The notes under the pieces are model-generated. The model was given only the letters and a program-made list of their open reading frames with translations. It was not told where the DNA came from and did not search any database. Below, one piece after another: positions 1-8,580 of a stretch of 64,000 nt of DNA. Origin of the DNA: Thermodesulfobacteriota bacterium. Lineage in GTDB: Bacteria > Desulfobacterota > Desulfobacteria > Desulfobacterales > JAUWMJ01. The stretch lies in NCBI GenBank assembly GCA_034189135.1, contig JAXHVO010000049.1:48010-112009 (forward strand). The letters run 5' to 3'. The stretch's first letter is position 1. Each line of letters starts with the position of its first letter. Both the position numbers and the translations under genes were made by a program.

Positions 1-1
1 T

Positions 2-481
2 GAAATAACAGTAAGCCTCAACTGTTTTGTCCCCAAACCCTTTACCCCCTTTCAGTGGTGCGCCATGGAGGAGGTCAGCACCCTGAAAAGGAAAATAAAA
101 AAAATAAAAACCGGTTTAAAAAAAGTCGCCAATGTGCGTGTAAATGCAGATATCCCCCGCTGGGCCTATATTCAGGCGCTGCTTTCCCGTGGTGACCGGA
201 AAGTGGCCCGTATTTTATATTTATTCCAAAAGACCGGCGCTAACTGGGCCCAAACACTCAAGGAATCACCTCTGAACCCGGATTTTTACGTTCTCAGAAA
301 ACGCTCTTTTGGCGAGCTTTTCCCCTGGGATTTTATTGACCATGGAATCAAAAAGAATTTTCTTAAAAAAGAGTATAAAAAAGGACTCCAAGCCGAAACA
401 TCGCCCCCCTGCCCCATGGAATCCTGCAACATCTGTGGAGTCTGCAATGAAAAAACACAAAAACCGTACCCGCCTATCTGA
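2..481 (+). CDS. Radical SAM protein, C-terminal fragment (5' end outside window)
   Basis: The frame is open from base 2 and runs to a TGA at 479-481, so this is the end of a longer gene that starts upstream. The residues before the first internal ATG (position 65) read SLNCFVPKPFTPFQW, which matches the conserved segment after the radical SAM barrel in the large B12-binding radical SAM family (TIGR03960-like). Further on are PRWAYIQALLSRGD and a Cys-rich end (CPMESCNICGVC) that probably forms an auxiliary metal site. The CxxxCxxC cluster motif itself lies outside the window. The substrate is unknown. The ATG at 65 is internal to the conserved domain and should not be taken as the start. Confidence 0.75.
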   Translation, partial: EITVSLNCFVPKPFTPFQWCAMEEVSTLKRKIKKIKTGLKKVANVRVNADIPRWAYIQALLSRGDRKVARILYLFQKTGANWAQTLKESPLNPDFYVLRKRSFGELFPWDFIDHGIKKNFLKKEYKKGLQAETSPPCPMESCNICGVCNEKTQKPYPPI

Positions 482-767
482 TATACATTCCGGGCAACCT
501 GAGCATAAATCTCACCCCTTTTAAAAAAAATCTAAAGAATTTCTAAAAATAGCCGAAAGTTAACCATAGAGGTATATATTTGAAAAAGATATCAAAATAT
601 ATCGGGCACTGTTATGGAGAAAAACCATCTTTATGATTTCTTATTTACGAGTTTTTCATCGCTTAAAACGGAATATATTTAGATGAAACAGTATAAATAT
701 ATCCACAATACAGTTTTTAAGCTGAGGCAACTCCAATTTGAGCGGTGAGTTGGTTGAGGAGACTAAG

Positions 768-3700
768 ATGACTATAGGGGACATAATTCATCGATTTTTT
801 GGCAAAAATATGATTGCTATTTGGCTGCGTAAGCAAAAACAAAAGATATTTACCCGGAGTGAACAAAAAGCCAAACAATACCTTGATATTGCCGGTGTAA
901 TCATTTTGGCCTTAGACATGGATGGAAATATCACCCTGATCAACGAACTCGGGCTAAAAGTCCTTGGCTATCGAAAGGAAGAAATGCTGGGGAAAAACTG
1001 GTTCAGGACCTGCCTGCCAGATCGAATTCAACAAGAGGTTTTAGATGTTCACCGTCAATTAATGCAGGGTGAGATAGCGCAGGCCGAATTCTACGAAAAT
1101 ATAATCCTAAGAAAGGATGGCGGCGAAAGAATCATTTCCTGGCACAACGCCGTTTCTCGAAATTCAAATGGTGAAATCACCGGCACGCTAAGCTCAGGAG
1201 AAGACATCACCAAGCGGAAGCAGGTGGAAAAGGCCCTGTTAGAAAGCGAAAAAAAATATCGAAGCATTTTTGAAAATGCCGTCGAAGGATTTTTCCAGAG
1301 CACACCGGAAGGTCGTTTTATCAATGTTAACCCAGCCTTTGCCAGGATGCTTGGTTATACATCTCCTGAAGAGCTCATTTCCGCCATTTCCGATATTGCA
1401 ACACAGGTCTACACAGACCCTAAAGATCGAGACCGGTATCGGCAACTTCTTAAAGAGTCTGGATCCGTAGATATTTTCGAGTCCAAGGTCCAGCGTAAAG
1501 ACGGTTCGCATATATGGGTATCCGAGAGTGCCCGCGCTATTTTTGATGAAAACGGCAAGATCGTCCGCTACGAAGGCAATATGAGTGACATCACCAAGCG
1601 TAGAGAGGCCGAGATGGAGCTCAAAGAAATTAACGATCAGCTTGAACAGGCCATTGCAAGTGCAAACCAGATGGCGATGGAAGCTGAAATGGCAAATATG
1701 GCCAAGAGCGCGTTTTTGGCCAACATGAGCCATGAAATACGTACTCCTATGAACGGAATACTCGGCTTTGCAGATTTACTCCTTGAAGAAGAATTGTCCC
1801 TGGAGCAGCGGGAAGCTGCTGAAACCATAAAAAAGAGCGGTGAAAATCTTTTAAGTCTGATCAATAACATCCTCGATCTTTCCAAAGTGGAAAGCAAAAA
1901 AATAGAACTTGAAACCATTCCCTTTAACCTGGAAAGCCTGATACTTGATGTGGGTGAGCTGGTCAGAACAAATATCGGCGAAAAGCCTGTTGAAATAAAC
2001 TGTCAAATTGGCGACATCCATACCAACCTGATGGGTGACCCCACCAGGTTAAGGCAAATCATCACCAATCTTACCGGAAATGCGATCAAATTCACCCAAG
2101 AGGGAGAGATTGTAATCGGCGTCACCACCTCTAAAGAAGATGGCCAAGAAGTGACACTTACCTTTTATATAAGAGACACCGGTATAGGTATTCCCCCCGA
2201 TAAGGTGGAGACTATTTTCGAATCATTTACCCAAGCGGATGACAGCACCACCAGGGAATACGGAGGAACCGGCCTGGGACTGACCATTTCTAAAAAGTTT
2301 GCCGAATTGATGGGTGGCGAAATGTGGGTCGAAAGTCCGGCGGATTCTCAAACATCATGCGACAGTCATCCAGTCAATGTTGGTCCTGGTGGTGGCCCTG
2401 GAAGTGTTTTCTATTTCACCGCCGTATTTAAAAAAGATGTTCGAGCTTCAAAGCAGCCTGTGCCCCTTAACATTGATTCCCTTAAAGGAAAGTCGATACT
2501 TATTGTCGATGACAATGAAACCGCCCTTATGGTCGCAGCAGAAATAGTCAAAAGAGCAAAAATGGTGCCGGTATTAGCCAAGAGCGGCGAAGAAGCACTT
2601 GATCTCCTGAAAGAAAAGCCCTTGGTCAACGGGCATTCATCATCAGAAACACAAAAAGCAAATGACCATTACCCTGAAGCGGCTCTGATCGATATTGCCC
2701 TGCCGGGTATATCCGGCCATGAACTGGCAAGTAAAATATCCGCACGAACCGGCGGCAAAACCAAGATGATCGCCCTGTCAGGCAATCTTTTTTCAGGTGC
2801 CTCGGCTGAATCTAAAAAGGCCGGCTTTTCCGGTTTTTTACCCAAACCTGTACGCCCAAAAATTTTGATGGATTTGATTAGAACAATTCTTGGCTCAGGA
2901 GAAAAACAGCCTCAAGATATTGTTACCCAACACAGCGTTAAGGAGGCTGTCTCCCACGATATAAGGATCCTCTATGCAGAAGATAATCAGGTCAACCAAC
3001 TGCTGGGAAAAAAGATGTTCAAGCGTATGGGATATAATAACGTAGAAATCGTTCCTGACGGCCTTATAGCGGTAAATCGAGTCAAAGAAAACAGCCATTA
3101 TGACATTATCTTTATGGATCTGCAGATGCCGAATATGGGGGGTCTGGAAGCCACAGGCGCCATTAGAAAGTGGGAAACCAAGTCTAGCGATGATCGTTCA
3201 CCGCTTGCAGAACAAGGCGACAAACCATCAACTCATATACCGATTGTGGCACTTACCGCAAATGCCATGAAAGGAGATCGGGGGATGTGTATTGAGGCCG
3301 GCATGGATGACTATATGACCAAGCCGTTTAAACGTGAAGATATTCAAGCAATGATCAGCAAGTGGGTTTCCAAAGTCAAAGCAGAGCCGCTGGTTCCTAA
3401 AAAAGCAAAAATACTCCTGGTTGAAGATGATGAGAAGATGCGAAATTCCATCATCCGTCTTCTGCGAAAAGAAATGCCGGCCACCACAGTAATGACCGCC
3501 GAAGACGGCATCGATGCCTCCGCCAAACTGGGTAGTTTTGCGCCGGACCTAATACTTACAGATATTATGATGCCGCGCATGGATGGAGCGGAATTCGTCA
3601 GGTACGTCCGCAAAACCGACCGATACGCAAAAACAAAAATAATCGCATTGACCGTGCTGCATCAGGATGATTCACGGGTTTTGGATATTATAGATGTCGG

Positions 3701-3776
3701 GGTTGAAAATGTCATTTATAAAACCAACACAAATGAGGATATTGTTTTAGCTCTAAAGAATGCTCTTGGGGCTTAA
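768..3776 (+). CDS. Hybrid sensor histidine kinase, PAS-PAS-HisKA-HATPase-REC-REC-REC
   Basis: Cytosolic multi-domain kinase of about 1002 residues. Two PAS domains come first (about 35-150 and 160-280), then HisKA with the phospho-His in the motif NMSHEIRTPMN (His322), an HATPase domain with DTGIGIP and GGTGLGL boxes, and three receiver domains whose likely phospho-acceptors are Asp642, Asp784 and Asp932. No membrane segment is evident, so the signal is probably sensed inside the cell by PAS. The start is the ATG at 768, which has a GAGGAGA ribosome site just upstream; a TTG at 738 would add ten residues but has no such site. REC1 is interrupted by a Ser/Asn-rich insert. An HPt gene follows 38 bases later, as expected for a His-Asp-His-Asp relay. 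Confidence 0.9.
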   Translation: MTIGDIIHRFFGKNMIAIWLRKQKQKIFTRSEQKAKQYLDIAGVIILALDMDGNITLINELGLKVLGYRKEEMLGKNWFRTCLPDRIQQEVLDVHRQLMQGEIAQAEFYENIILRKDGGERIISWHNAVSRNSNGEITGTLSSGEDITKRKQVEKALLESEKKYRSIFENAVEGFFQSTPEGRFINVNPAFARMLGYTSPEELISAISDIATQVYTDPKDRDRYRQLLKESGSVDIFESKVQRKDGSHIWVSESARAIFDENGKIVRYEGNMSDITKRREAEMELKEINDQLEQAIASANQMAMEAEMANMAKSAFLANMSHEIRTPMNGILGFADLLLEEELSLEQREAAETIKKSGENLLSLINNILDLSKVESKKIELETIPFNLESLILDVGELVRTNIGEKPVEINCQIGDIHTNLMGDPTRLRQIITNLTGNAIKFTQEGEIVIGVTTSKEDGQEVTLTFYIRDTGIGIPPDKVETIFESFTQADDSTTREYGGTGLGLTISKKFAELMGGEMWVESPADSQTSCDSHPVNVGPGGGPGSVFYFTAVFKKDVRASKQPVPLNIDSLKGKSILIVDDNETALMVAAEIVKRAKMVPVLAKSGEEALDLLKEKPLVNGHSSSETQKANDHYPEAALIDIALPGISGHELASKISARTGGKTKMIALSGNLFSGASAESKKAGFSGFLPKPVRPKILMDLIRTILGSGEKQPQDIVTQHSVKEAVSHDIRILYAEDNQVNQLLGKKMFKRMGYNNVEIVPDGLIAVNRVKENSHYDIIFMDLQMPNMGGLEATGAIRKWETKSSDDRSPLAEQGDKPSTHIPIVALTANAMKGDRGMCIEAGMDDYMTKPFKREDIQAMISKWVSKVKAEPLVPKKAKILLVEDDEKMRNSIIRLLRKEMPATTVMTAEDGIDASAKLGSFAPDLILTDIMMPRMDGAEFVRYVRKTDRYAKTKIIALTVLHQDDSRVLDIIDVGVENVIYKTNTNEDIVLALKNALGA

Positions 3777-3814
3777 TCACTCAACCATTTACTTAAATTA
3801 AGGGGACACAGACC

Positions 3815-4144
3815 ATGGAACTTGAAAAATTAGCAAAAAATCTGGGCCTTGATCAGGAGGACATCAGAGAACTATTTGAACTTTATGTAGAAACCACCAC
3901 CACGGATCTTGCTGAACTAAAAGGAGCCATTGAAGCAAATGATGCACAGCTTGCTCATACAAGGGCCCATTCCATAAAAGGTGCATCAGGAAATCTCGGC
4001 CTCGATGAAATGTATGATCTGGCAAAACAGATTGATGACCGCGCACGAGTAAACTCTTTAGCTGGACTGGAGGAGCTGACACATACCCTGGAACAAAAAT
4101 ACAACCGCCTGGTAATCGAATTCAAAGAAATCGACCCACCATAA
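3815..4144 (+). CDS. Histidine phosphotransfer (HPt) protein
   Basis: A 109-residue, all-helical single-domain HPt protein. The phospho-accepting His52 sits in the motif RAHSIKGASGNLG, the standard HPt signature (HxxKG). It lies between a three-receiver hybrid kinase and a receiver-kinase protein and is probably co-transcribed with both, so it is the obvious shuttle that moves phosphate from a receiver of the first kinase to another receiver in the cluster. There is no output domain. Stand-alone HPt genes next to hybrid kinases are common in this phylum, so family assignment is secure while the exact partners are inferred. Confidence 0.9.
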   Translation: MELEKLAKNLGLDQEDIRELFELYVETTTTDLAELKGAIEANDAQLAHTRAHSIKGASGNLGLDEMYDLAKQIDDRARVNSLAGLEELTHTLEQKYNRLVIEFKEIDPP

Positions 4145-4192
4145 AGTTTTATTCTATTTATCTCATTTAACCGATATCGGAAAAGGTGAATT

Positions 4193-5398
4193 ATGAAGAT
4201 CCTTATCGTAGAAGATGATCCGGTTTCCCAAAAACTTTTGGAAAAAATAGTCTTGCGTGAAGGCTATGAAGCAATCCTGACAAATAACGGGAAAAGTGCA
4301 TTCGAGATTGTTAAAAAAGAAGCGGTTGAAATGGTCATTACCGACTGGATGATGCCGAAAATGGATGGACTCAAATTATGCCGGGAGATCAGGCAAGCAC
4401 ACCTTTCCAGATATCTTTATGTTATTTTACTGACAGCCAAAGACCATCCTGAAGATGTCTTAGCAGCGCTTGATGCCGGTGCGGATGACTATATGACAAA
4501 GCCGTTTAATCCTGATGAACTAAAAGCCAGGATACTTTCCGGTAAGCGTATTATCGAGCTGGAAGAGAGCCAGAAAAAGACCAACGCCCAACTTCTCCAA
4601 TCTGAAAAGATGGCTTCGGTGGGCCAGCTTGCCGCAGGTGTGGCCCATGAAATCAACAACCCAACCGGATTTGTAAGCAGTAACCTGAAAACATTGACTG
4701 ATTATCAACATGATCTTAACAACCTGTTAAAGCATTACAGAAAATTAGTTGTCGATTTAAAGGAAAGCCACCGGGAAAAGCTGTCTTCCACCGTGGAAAA
4801 GCAATTAGAGCAGATTTCAAGCCTTGAAGATGGAGCTGATATCGATTTCATCCTGAAAGATATTATGGACCTGATTGGAGATTGCCGAGAAGGAACCGAG
4901 CGGATTAAAAAGATCGTCCATGACCTGAAAGACTTTGCTCATCCCGGGGAAGATAAAATTCAATCCGTAAATATAAATGATGGGATTGAAACAACACTGA
5001 ACGTGGTATGGAACGAGCTTAAATACAAGGCCACTGTTACTAAAAAATTCGGCAAGCTGCCCATGGTCAAATGCTATCCCCAGCAGCTTAACCAGGTTTT
5101 TATGAATCTGTTGGTAAATGCTGCACAGGCCATAGAAAAGCAGGGACAAATCAGCATTTCGACCTGGGCCGATAACGGGTTTGTGGAAATAGAAATAAAA
5201 GATACCGGATCAGGGATTGACAAAAAACACCTTGGCAGGGTTTTCGATCCGTTTTTTACCACCAAGGATGTGGGTAAAGGAACGGGGCTGGGCTTAAACG
5301 TTGCATATAATATTATTAAAAAACATAACGGAACCATTGATGTGAAAAGCCAGGTGGGGAACGGGACTGTTTTTAGAATTAGAATGCCGGTTACCTGA
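4193..5398 (+). CDS. Response regulator fused to histidine kinase (REC-HisKA-HATPase)
   Basis: A 401-residue protein with an N-terminal receiver domain (residues 1-120, phospho-acceptor Asp51 in VITDWMMPKMDG, conserved Lys103) followed by a short coiled coil and a kinase core: HisKA with His152 in LAAGVAHEINNPTGF and an HATPase domain with DTGSGID and GTGLGLN boxes. Receiver-first kinases of this type take phosphate from an upstream relay and then act on other receivers. The coding start has a weak AAGGTG ribosome site. It follows the HPt gene by 48 bases in the same direction. No transmembrane or DNA-binding domain is present. Confidence 0.9.
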   Translation: MKILIVEDDPVSQKLLEKIVLREGYEAILTNNGKSAFEIVKKEAVEMVITDWMMPKMDGLKLCREIRQAHLSRYLYVILLTAKDHPEDVLAALDAGADDYMTKPFNPDELKARILSGKRIIELEESQKKTNAQLLQSEKMASVGQLAAGVAHEINNPTGFVSSNLKTLTDYQHDLNNLLKHYRKLVVDLKESHREKLSSTVEKQLEQISSLEDGADIDFILKDIMDLIGDCREGTERIKKIVHDLKDFAHPGEDKIQSVNINDGIETTLNVVWNELKYKATVTKKFGKLPMVKCYPQQLNQVFMNLLVNAAQAIEKQGQISISTWADNGFVEIEIKDTGSGIDKKHLGRVFDPFFTTKDVGKGTGLGLNVAYNIIKKHNGTIDVKSQVGNGTVFRIRMPVT

Positions 5399-5425
5399 AG
5401 TAAAACATCGGCGAAAACCAATAAG

Positions 5426-6313
5426 ATGTATTTGGCCGAAAAGAAATTCATTATGGATTCTAAAGCAATCATGAAAAGGCTGGAGCGGATGGAAGATCTT
5501 CCAACCCTCCCACCCATCCTTATCAAGGTAAACCGTCTGCTGGAAGATGTTAACACCTCCGCCAAATCACTGAGTGACACCATAGGAAAAGACCAGTCCA
5601 TGGTGGTAAAAATATTAAGACTGGTTAATTCCGCTTTTTACGGCTTTAGGTCCAGGATAAGCGATATTTCCAATGCCGTGGTGCTGCTGGGATTTAACAC
5701 CATCAGAAACGCTGTGATCTCTGTTTCTATCATCAAACCGTTTAGCGGAAAAAATAACCTGGAGGGCTTTGATATAACCGAGTTCTGGAAACATTCGATT
5801 GCGGTAGCCGTGACAAGCAAAAGACTTGCCGAAAAGTGCCGTATTGAATCTCCGGATAACTGCTTTGTTGCCGGCCTACTTCATGATATCGGCAAATTGG
5901 TTTTATCACAGCATTTTCCAGATCTTTTTGCCAGGATATGGATAACAGCTCAGAAAGAAAACCTCACCTTTTATGAAGCGGAAAAAAGGGAAATTTCGCT
6001 AAACCATCCCATAATAGGAAGCTTCCTGGCAAAAAGATGGCAGTTTCCGGATCACCTGGTTGACGCGGTTAAATGTCATCATGCGGTTCGAAAAGACGTT
6101 AGCAATTATGAGCTGCTTCTCATTGTTTACGGAGCCGATATGATTGTGAATCACTATGCAGTGACACCCGAAAAAACCATCGACATATCCGCTGTGCACC
6201 CTGATGCAGTTGAAATGCTGCAATTTTGCCTGAAAAACACCAGCGAGTGGTATGTCACGCTTAAAGAAGAAATCGAATCTGCTTGTCACTTTTTCCTTAA
6301 ACAAGAGGAATAA
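5426..6313 (+). CDS. HDOD domain signalling protein
   Basis: A 295-residue protein carrying an HDOD domain (about residues 18-215), an HD-related fold that lacks phosphodiesterase activity in characterised members and usually acts as a protein-interaction output module in signalling and motility systems. Visible family features are LPTLPPILIKVNRLL at the start, the segment VVKILRLVNSAFYGF, and the degenerate HD-like segment FVAGLLHDIGKLVLSQ. The start ATG at 5426 has no good ribosome site; an alternative ATG lies 27 bases downstream. It is the third gene of a signalling run on this strand. Confidence 0.85.
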   Translation: MYLAEKKFIMDSKAIMKRLERMEDLPTLPPILIKVNRLLEDVNTSAKSLSDTIGKDQSMVVKILRLVNSAFYGFRSRISDISNAVVLLGFNTIRNAVISVSIIKPFSGKNNLEGFDITEFWKHSIAVAVTSKRLAEKCRIESPDNCFVAGLLHDIGKLVLSQHFPDLFARIWITAQKENLTFYEAEKREISLNHPIIGSFLAKRWQFPDHLVDAVKCHHAVRKDVSNYELLLIVYGADMIVNHYAVTPEKTIDISAVHPDAVEMLQFCLKNTSEWYVTLKEEIESACHFFLKQEE

Positions 6314-6327
6314 ATAAGGCAATTACG

Positions 6328-7167
6328 GTGAATAAAATGAAACAGAATCGTCACACAGTACTATGTGTGGATGACGATAAGAACATCCTGCGATCATTAA
6401 TACGCCTGTTAAGAAAAGAAAACTACAGGCTGTTAACCGCATCTTGTGGTGAAGAAGGGCTTAAAGTTCTGGAAAAAAATGAGGTCCACATGGTCATATC
6501 CGACCAGAGGATGCCGAACATGAGCGGTACGGAATTTCTGGCTGCTTTAAAGGAAAAGTATCCTGATGTTCTAAGAATAATACTTTCCGGTTATACGGAG
6601 GTGGATTCCATTACTGAATCCATAAACAAGGGGCATATTTATAAATTCCTGTTAAAACCCTGGAACGATGAGAATTTAAAACTGGAAATCAAACAGGCCC
6701 TTGAACAGTACGATCTTATCCAGGCCAATAAGAAACTTCATGAAAAGGTGGTCCGGCAAAATAATGCACTAAAACAGATTAACCAAAACCTGGAAAAGCT
6801 GGTACTAGAAAGAACGAAAACCCTTGAAATTCAAAATCAGGCCCTGGAACTTTCCAGGGCAATACTTGAAGAACTACCTTTTCCGGTAATTGGTATCAGC
6901 GCAGAAGGTATGATTGCTTTGGCCAATAAAGCAACGATGGCCCTATCGTTCAACGGCGAACACATCAATGTCGGAGGGAGTCTAGCGGATTTTTTTTCAA
7001 ATGAGGTGGAACGCACAGTGACCGAAGTGCTCACATCGGGTACACCCTGTTTAATTGAAGGATACCGGCTGGCCGAATTGACATGTGACATTGATTTAAT
7101 CCCCCTTTCCGGAAGATTTAGCGACAAGGGAATCATTCTTACCTTAAAGGAGTATGAGATAAAGTAG
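6328..7167 (+). CDS. Response regulator with receiver, coiled-coil and PAS-like output
   Basis: A 279-residue protein starting at a GTG 8 bases after AAGG; an ATG lies 9 bases further. The receiver domain covers about residues 9-130 with phospho-acceptor Asp59 in VISDQRMPNMSG and the LKPWND segment typical of RpfG-like receivers. It is followed by a heptad-type coiled coil (about 130-170) and a PAS-like domain. There is no HD-GYP, GGDEF or DNA-binding domain, so output must be by protein contact. It follows the HDOD gene by 14 bases and probably shares its transcript. Confidence 0.8.
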   Translation: MNKMKQNRHTVLCVDDDKNILRSLIRLLRKENYRLLTASCGEEGLKVLEKNEVHMVISDQRMPNMSGTEFLAALKEKYPDVLRIILSGYTEVDSITESINKGHIYKFLLKPWNDENLKLEIKQALEQYDLIQANKKLHEKVVRQNNALKQINQNLEKLVLERTKTLEIQNQALELSRAILEELPFPVIGISAEGMIALANKATMALSFNGEHINVGGSLADFFSNEVERTVTEVLTSGTPCLIEGYRLAELTCDIDLIPLSGRFSDKGIILTLKEYEIK

Positions 7168-7277
7168 CTGTTCACGGCTTGAATTTTGAAATTCGAAAGC
7201 AGCAATTGGTAGCACAAATTTCTAATTTCAACATTTGGTGCACGCTTAGGAAACTTCTAATAGTATAGGAGAAAATC

Positions 7278-7646
7278 ATGAAGAGGCTTAAAATTGTCTC
7301 CCCCATTTCAACAAAAAATTCTGACAGCATTGAATTAATTACCATGTCACTTCAAAACCTTGATCATGATCTTTATTTTTTTTTAGATACAAATGAATTG
7401 TTTGCCATGAATAAAAAAGATGTTGATATCATTTTGCTTGAACCTGATATGCATTCATGGCAGTGGCTGAATATATCCATTAAGGCGAATCAAATCCTTC
7501 CTGGAATTCCGCTGGTACTTTTTTCACTCGAAGCAAATGCTGAAAATGGTTTCTTTCGCCTATCCGACGATGCGCATGTTTTTCTGGCTGATAATGTTAA
7601 ATCTCTGATGGAGAATTTAGACTATATCGTAAAAACAAAAAAATAA
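7278..7646 (+). CDS. Degenerate receiver-like (pseudo-receiver) protein
   Basis: A 122-residue protein with the alternating beta/alpha pattern and length of a receiver domain. At the place of the phospho-acceptor strand it reads IILLEPDMHSW, where the usual pattern would be hydrophobic-LLD-xxMP, so the acceptor appears to be replaced by Glu or shifted. The N-terminal acidic pair is also missing (IVSPISTKN). A Glu at the acceptor can mimic permanent phosphorylation, but that is inference. The start has a good ribosome site (AGGAGAAAATC before the ATG). It closes the signalling cluster after a gap of 110 bases. Confidence 0.6.
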   Translation: MKRLKIVSPISTKNSDSIELITMSLQNLDHDLYFFLDTNELFAMNKKDVDIILLEPDMHSWQWLNISIKANQILPGIPLVLFSLEANAENGFFRLSDDAHVFLADNVKSLMENLDYIVKTKK

Positions 7647-7952
7647 TTTCAAAAGAGAGTCCGTGTCAACAAACCGTACATAAAAAACTCTAAAATAAAA
7701 CATCCGCGCCAAATAAACGTTTTGATCTCTAACAAACTGTTTTTCCTTATTAAAGTGATAAATCGTTACTTATTTCATATCACTCCTTAATCGTTCTTTA
7801 TTTATTTTATCTTCTGATTTTTATCGTAAAAAACCCTTGAATGATTTTTATGATTGTGCTACGCATGCCTGCATAATGACTCTTTTGTTTTCCCAATAAT
7901 CAAAACTTGATGGTACTGTAAAAATTGTTTTTTACAAAAGAGCTCGCTTAAA

Positions 7953-7994
7953 TTACAGAGATTATTCTGTTATACTAGTTGGTTATCTCTGTAA
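7953..7994 (+). promoter_or_regulatory. Inverted repeat bracketing a candidate promoter upstream of the cytochrome/Rnf operon
   Basis: The 411-base gene-free stretch 7647-8057 is AT-rich and holds no convincing ORF. Near its end are the 10-base arms TTACAGAGAT (7953-7962) and ATCTCTGTAA (7985-7994), perfect inverted repeats. Between them lies TATACT (7971-7976), a good -10 candidate; the matching -35 is weak. The arms could be an operator around the promoter or the stem of a leader hairpin. The right arm resembles the dispersed CTCTGTG-type repeat seen near 19990, so a repeat remnant is a third option. The cytochrome start codon is 64 bases downstream. Confidence 0.35.
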
Positions 7995-8057
7995 GCCCCT
8001 CCTTCTGTAATAAATTTAACTTTTTACAAATTCACCCATCTTGAAAGGAAGCGATAT

Positions 8058-8498
8058 ATGACTTCAAAAAAAGAACTGCGGGTGGCATATACCCTGGCAA
8101 TTATTTTATTTGCTGTGGGTGTTTTAAGCTATGCCATTTCCGCCTTTTCCGCCAAAACACCGGACAGCCCGATGAGATTAATGTTCAAAGGTGTGGCGGG
8201 AAAAGTTTTATTCGACCACAAAACACATACGGAAGATGCAGGATATGGCATTTCCTGCAACCAATGCCATCACCATCCCGAAGAAGATGAAGCTGCACTT
8301 CGTGCATGTGGGGACTGTCATCTTTTTTCAGAAAAAGAAGCTTCTCCTGCCAAGGCATGTGCTGAATGCCATGAGGCCGACGAAATTGAAGACTCGGAGG
8401 TCCAAAAAAGAGTAGATGCCTTTCATTCGCAGTGCATTAACTGTCACAAAGAAAATGAAGCCGGCCCTGAAAAATGTGCATCGTGCCATGTCATGTAA
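8058..8498 (+). CDS. Membrane-anchored pentahaem cytochrome c (class III/c7-like), Rnf-associated
   Basis: A 146-residue protein with a hydrophobic N-terminal segment (about residues 10-32) that serves as signal/anchor, then a small domain with five CxxCH haem sites: CNQCH, CGDCH, CAECH, CINCH and CASCH, plus extra His residues for distal ligation. This places it in the cytochrome c3/c7-like group on the outer face of the membrane. It has a strong ribosome site (GAAAGGAAGCG). It lies 82 bases before rnfC. Multihaem cytochromes next to rnf are known in Desulfovibrio and Methanosarcina, where they link Rnf to a periplasmic electron pool; the same role is inferred here. Confidence 0.85.
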   Translation: MTSKKELRVAYTLAIILFAVGVLSYAISAFSAKTPDSPMRLMFKGVAGKVLFDHKTHTEDAGYGISCNQCHHHPEEDEAALRACGDCHLFSEKEASPAKACAECHEADEIEDSEVQKRVDAFHSQCINCHKENEAGPEKCASCHVM

Positions 8499-8580
8499 CC
8501 ATGCAGTCTATCAATATTTTTCTTCGTATTCTTGTGCCTTTGTTGCGGGAAAAATAATACCATAAATAAAAGGTTCCACT

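Noticed and set aside
614..748. Two back-to-back small ORFs (22 and 21 codons, stop-start TAGATG) before the hybrid kinase
   Set aside because: No ribosome sites and no recognisable composition; the region is AT-rich and such ORFs are expected by chance.
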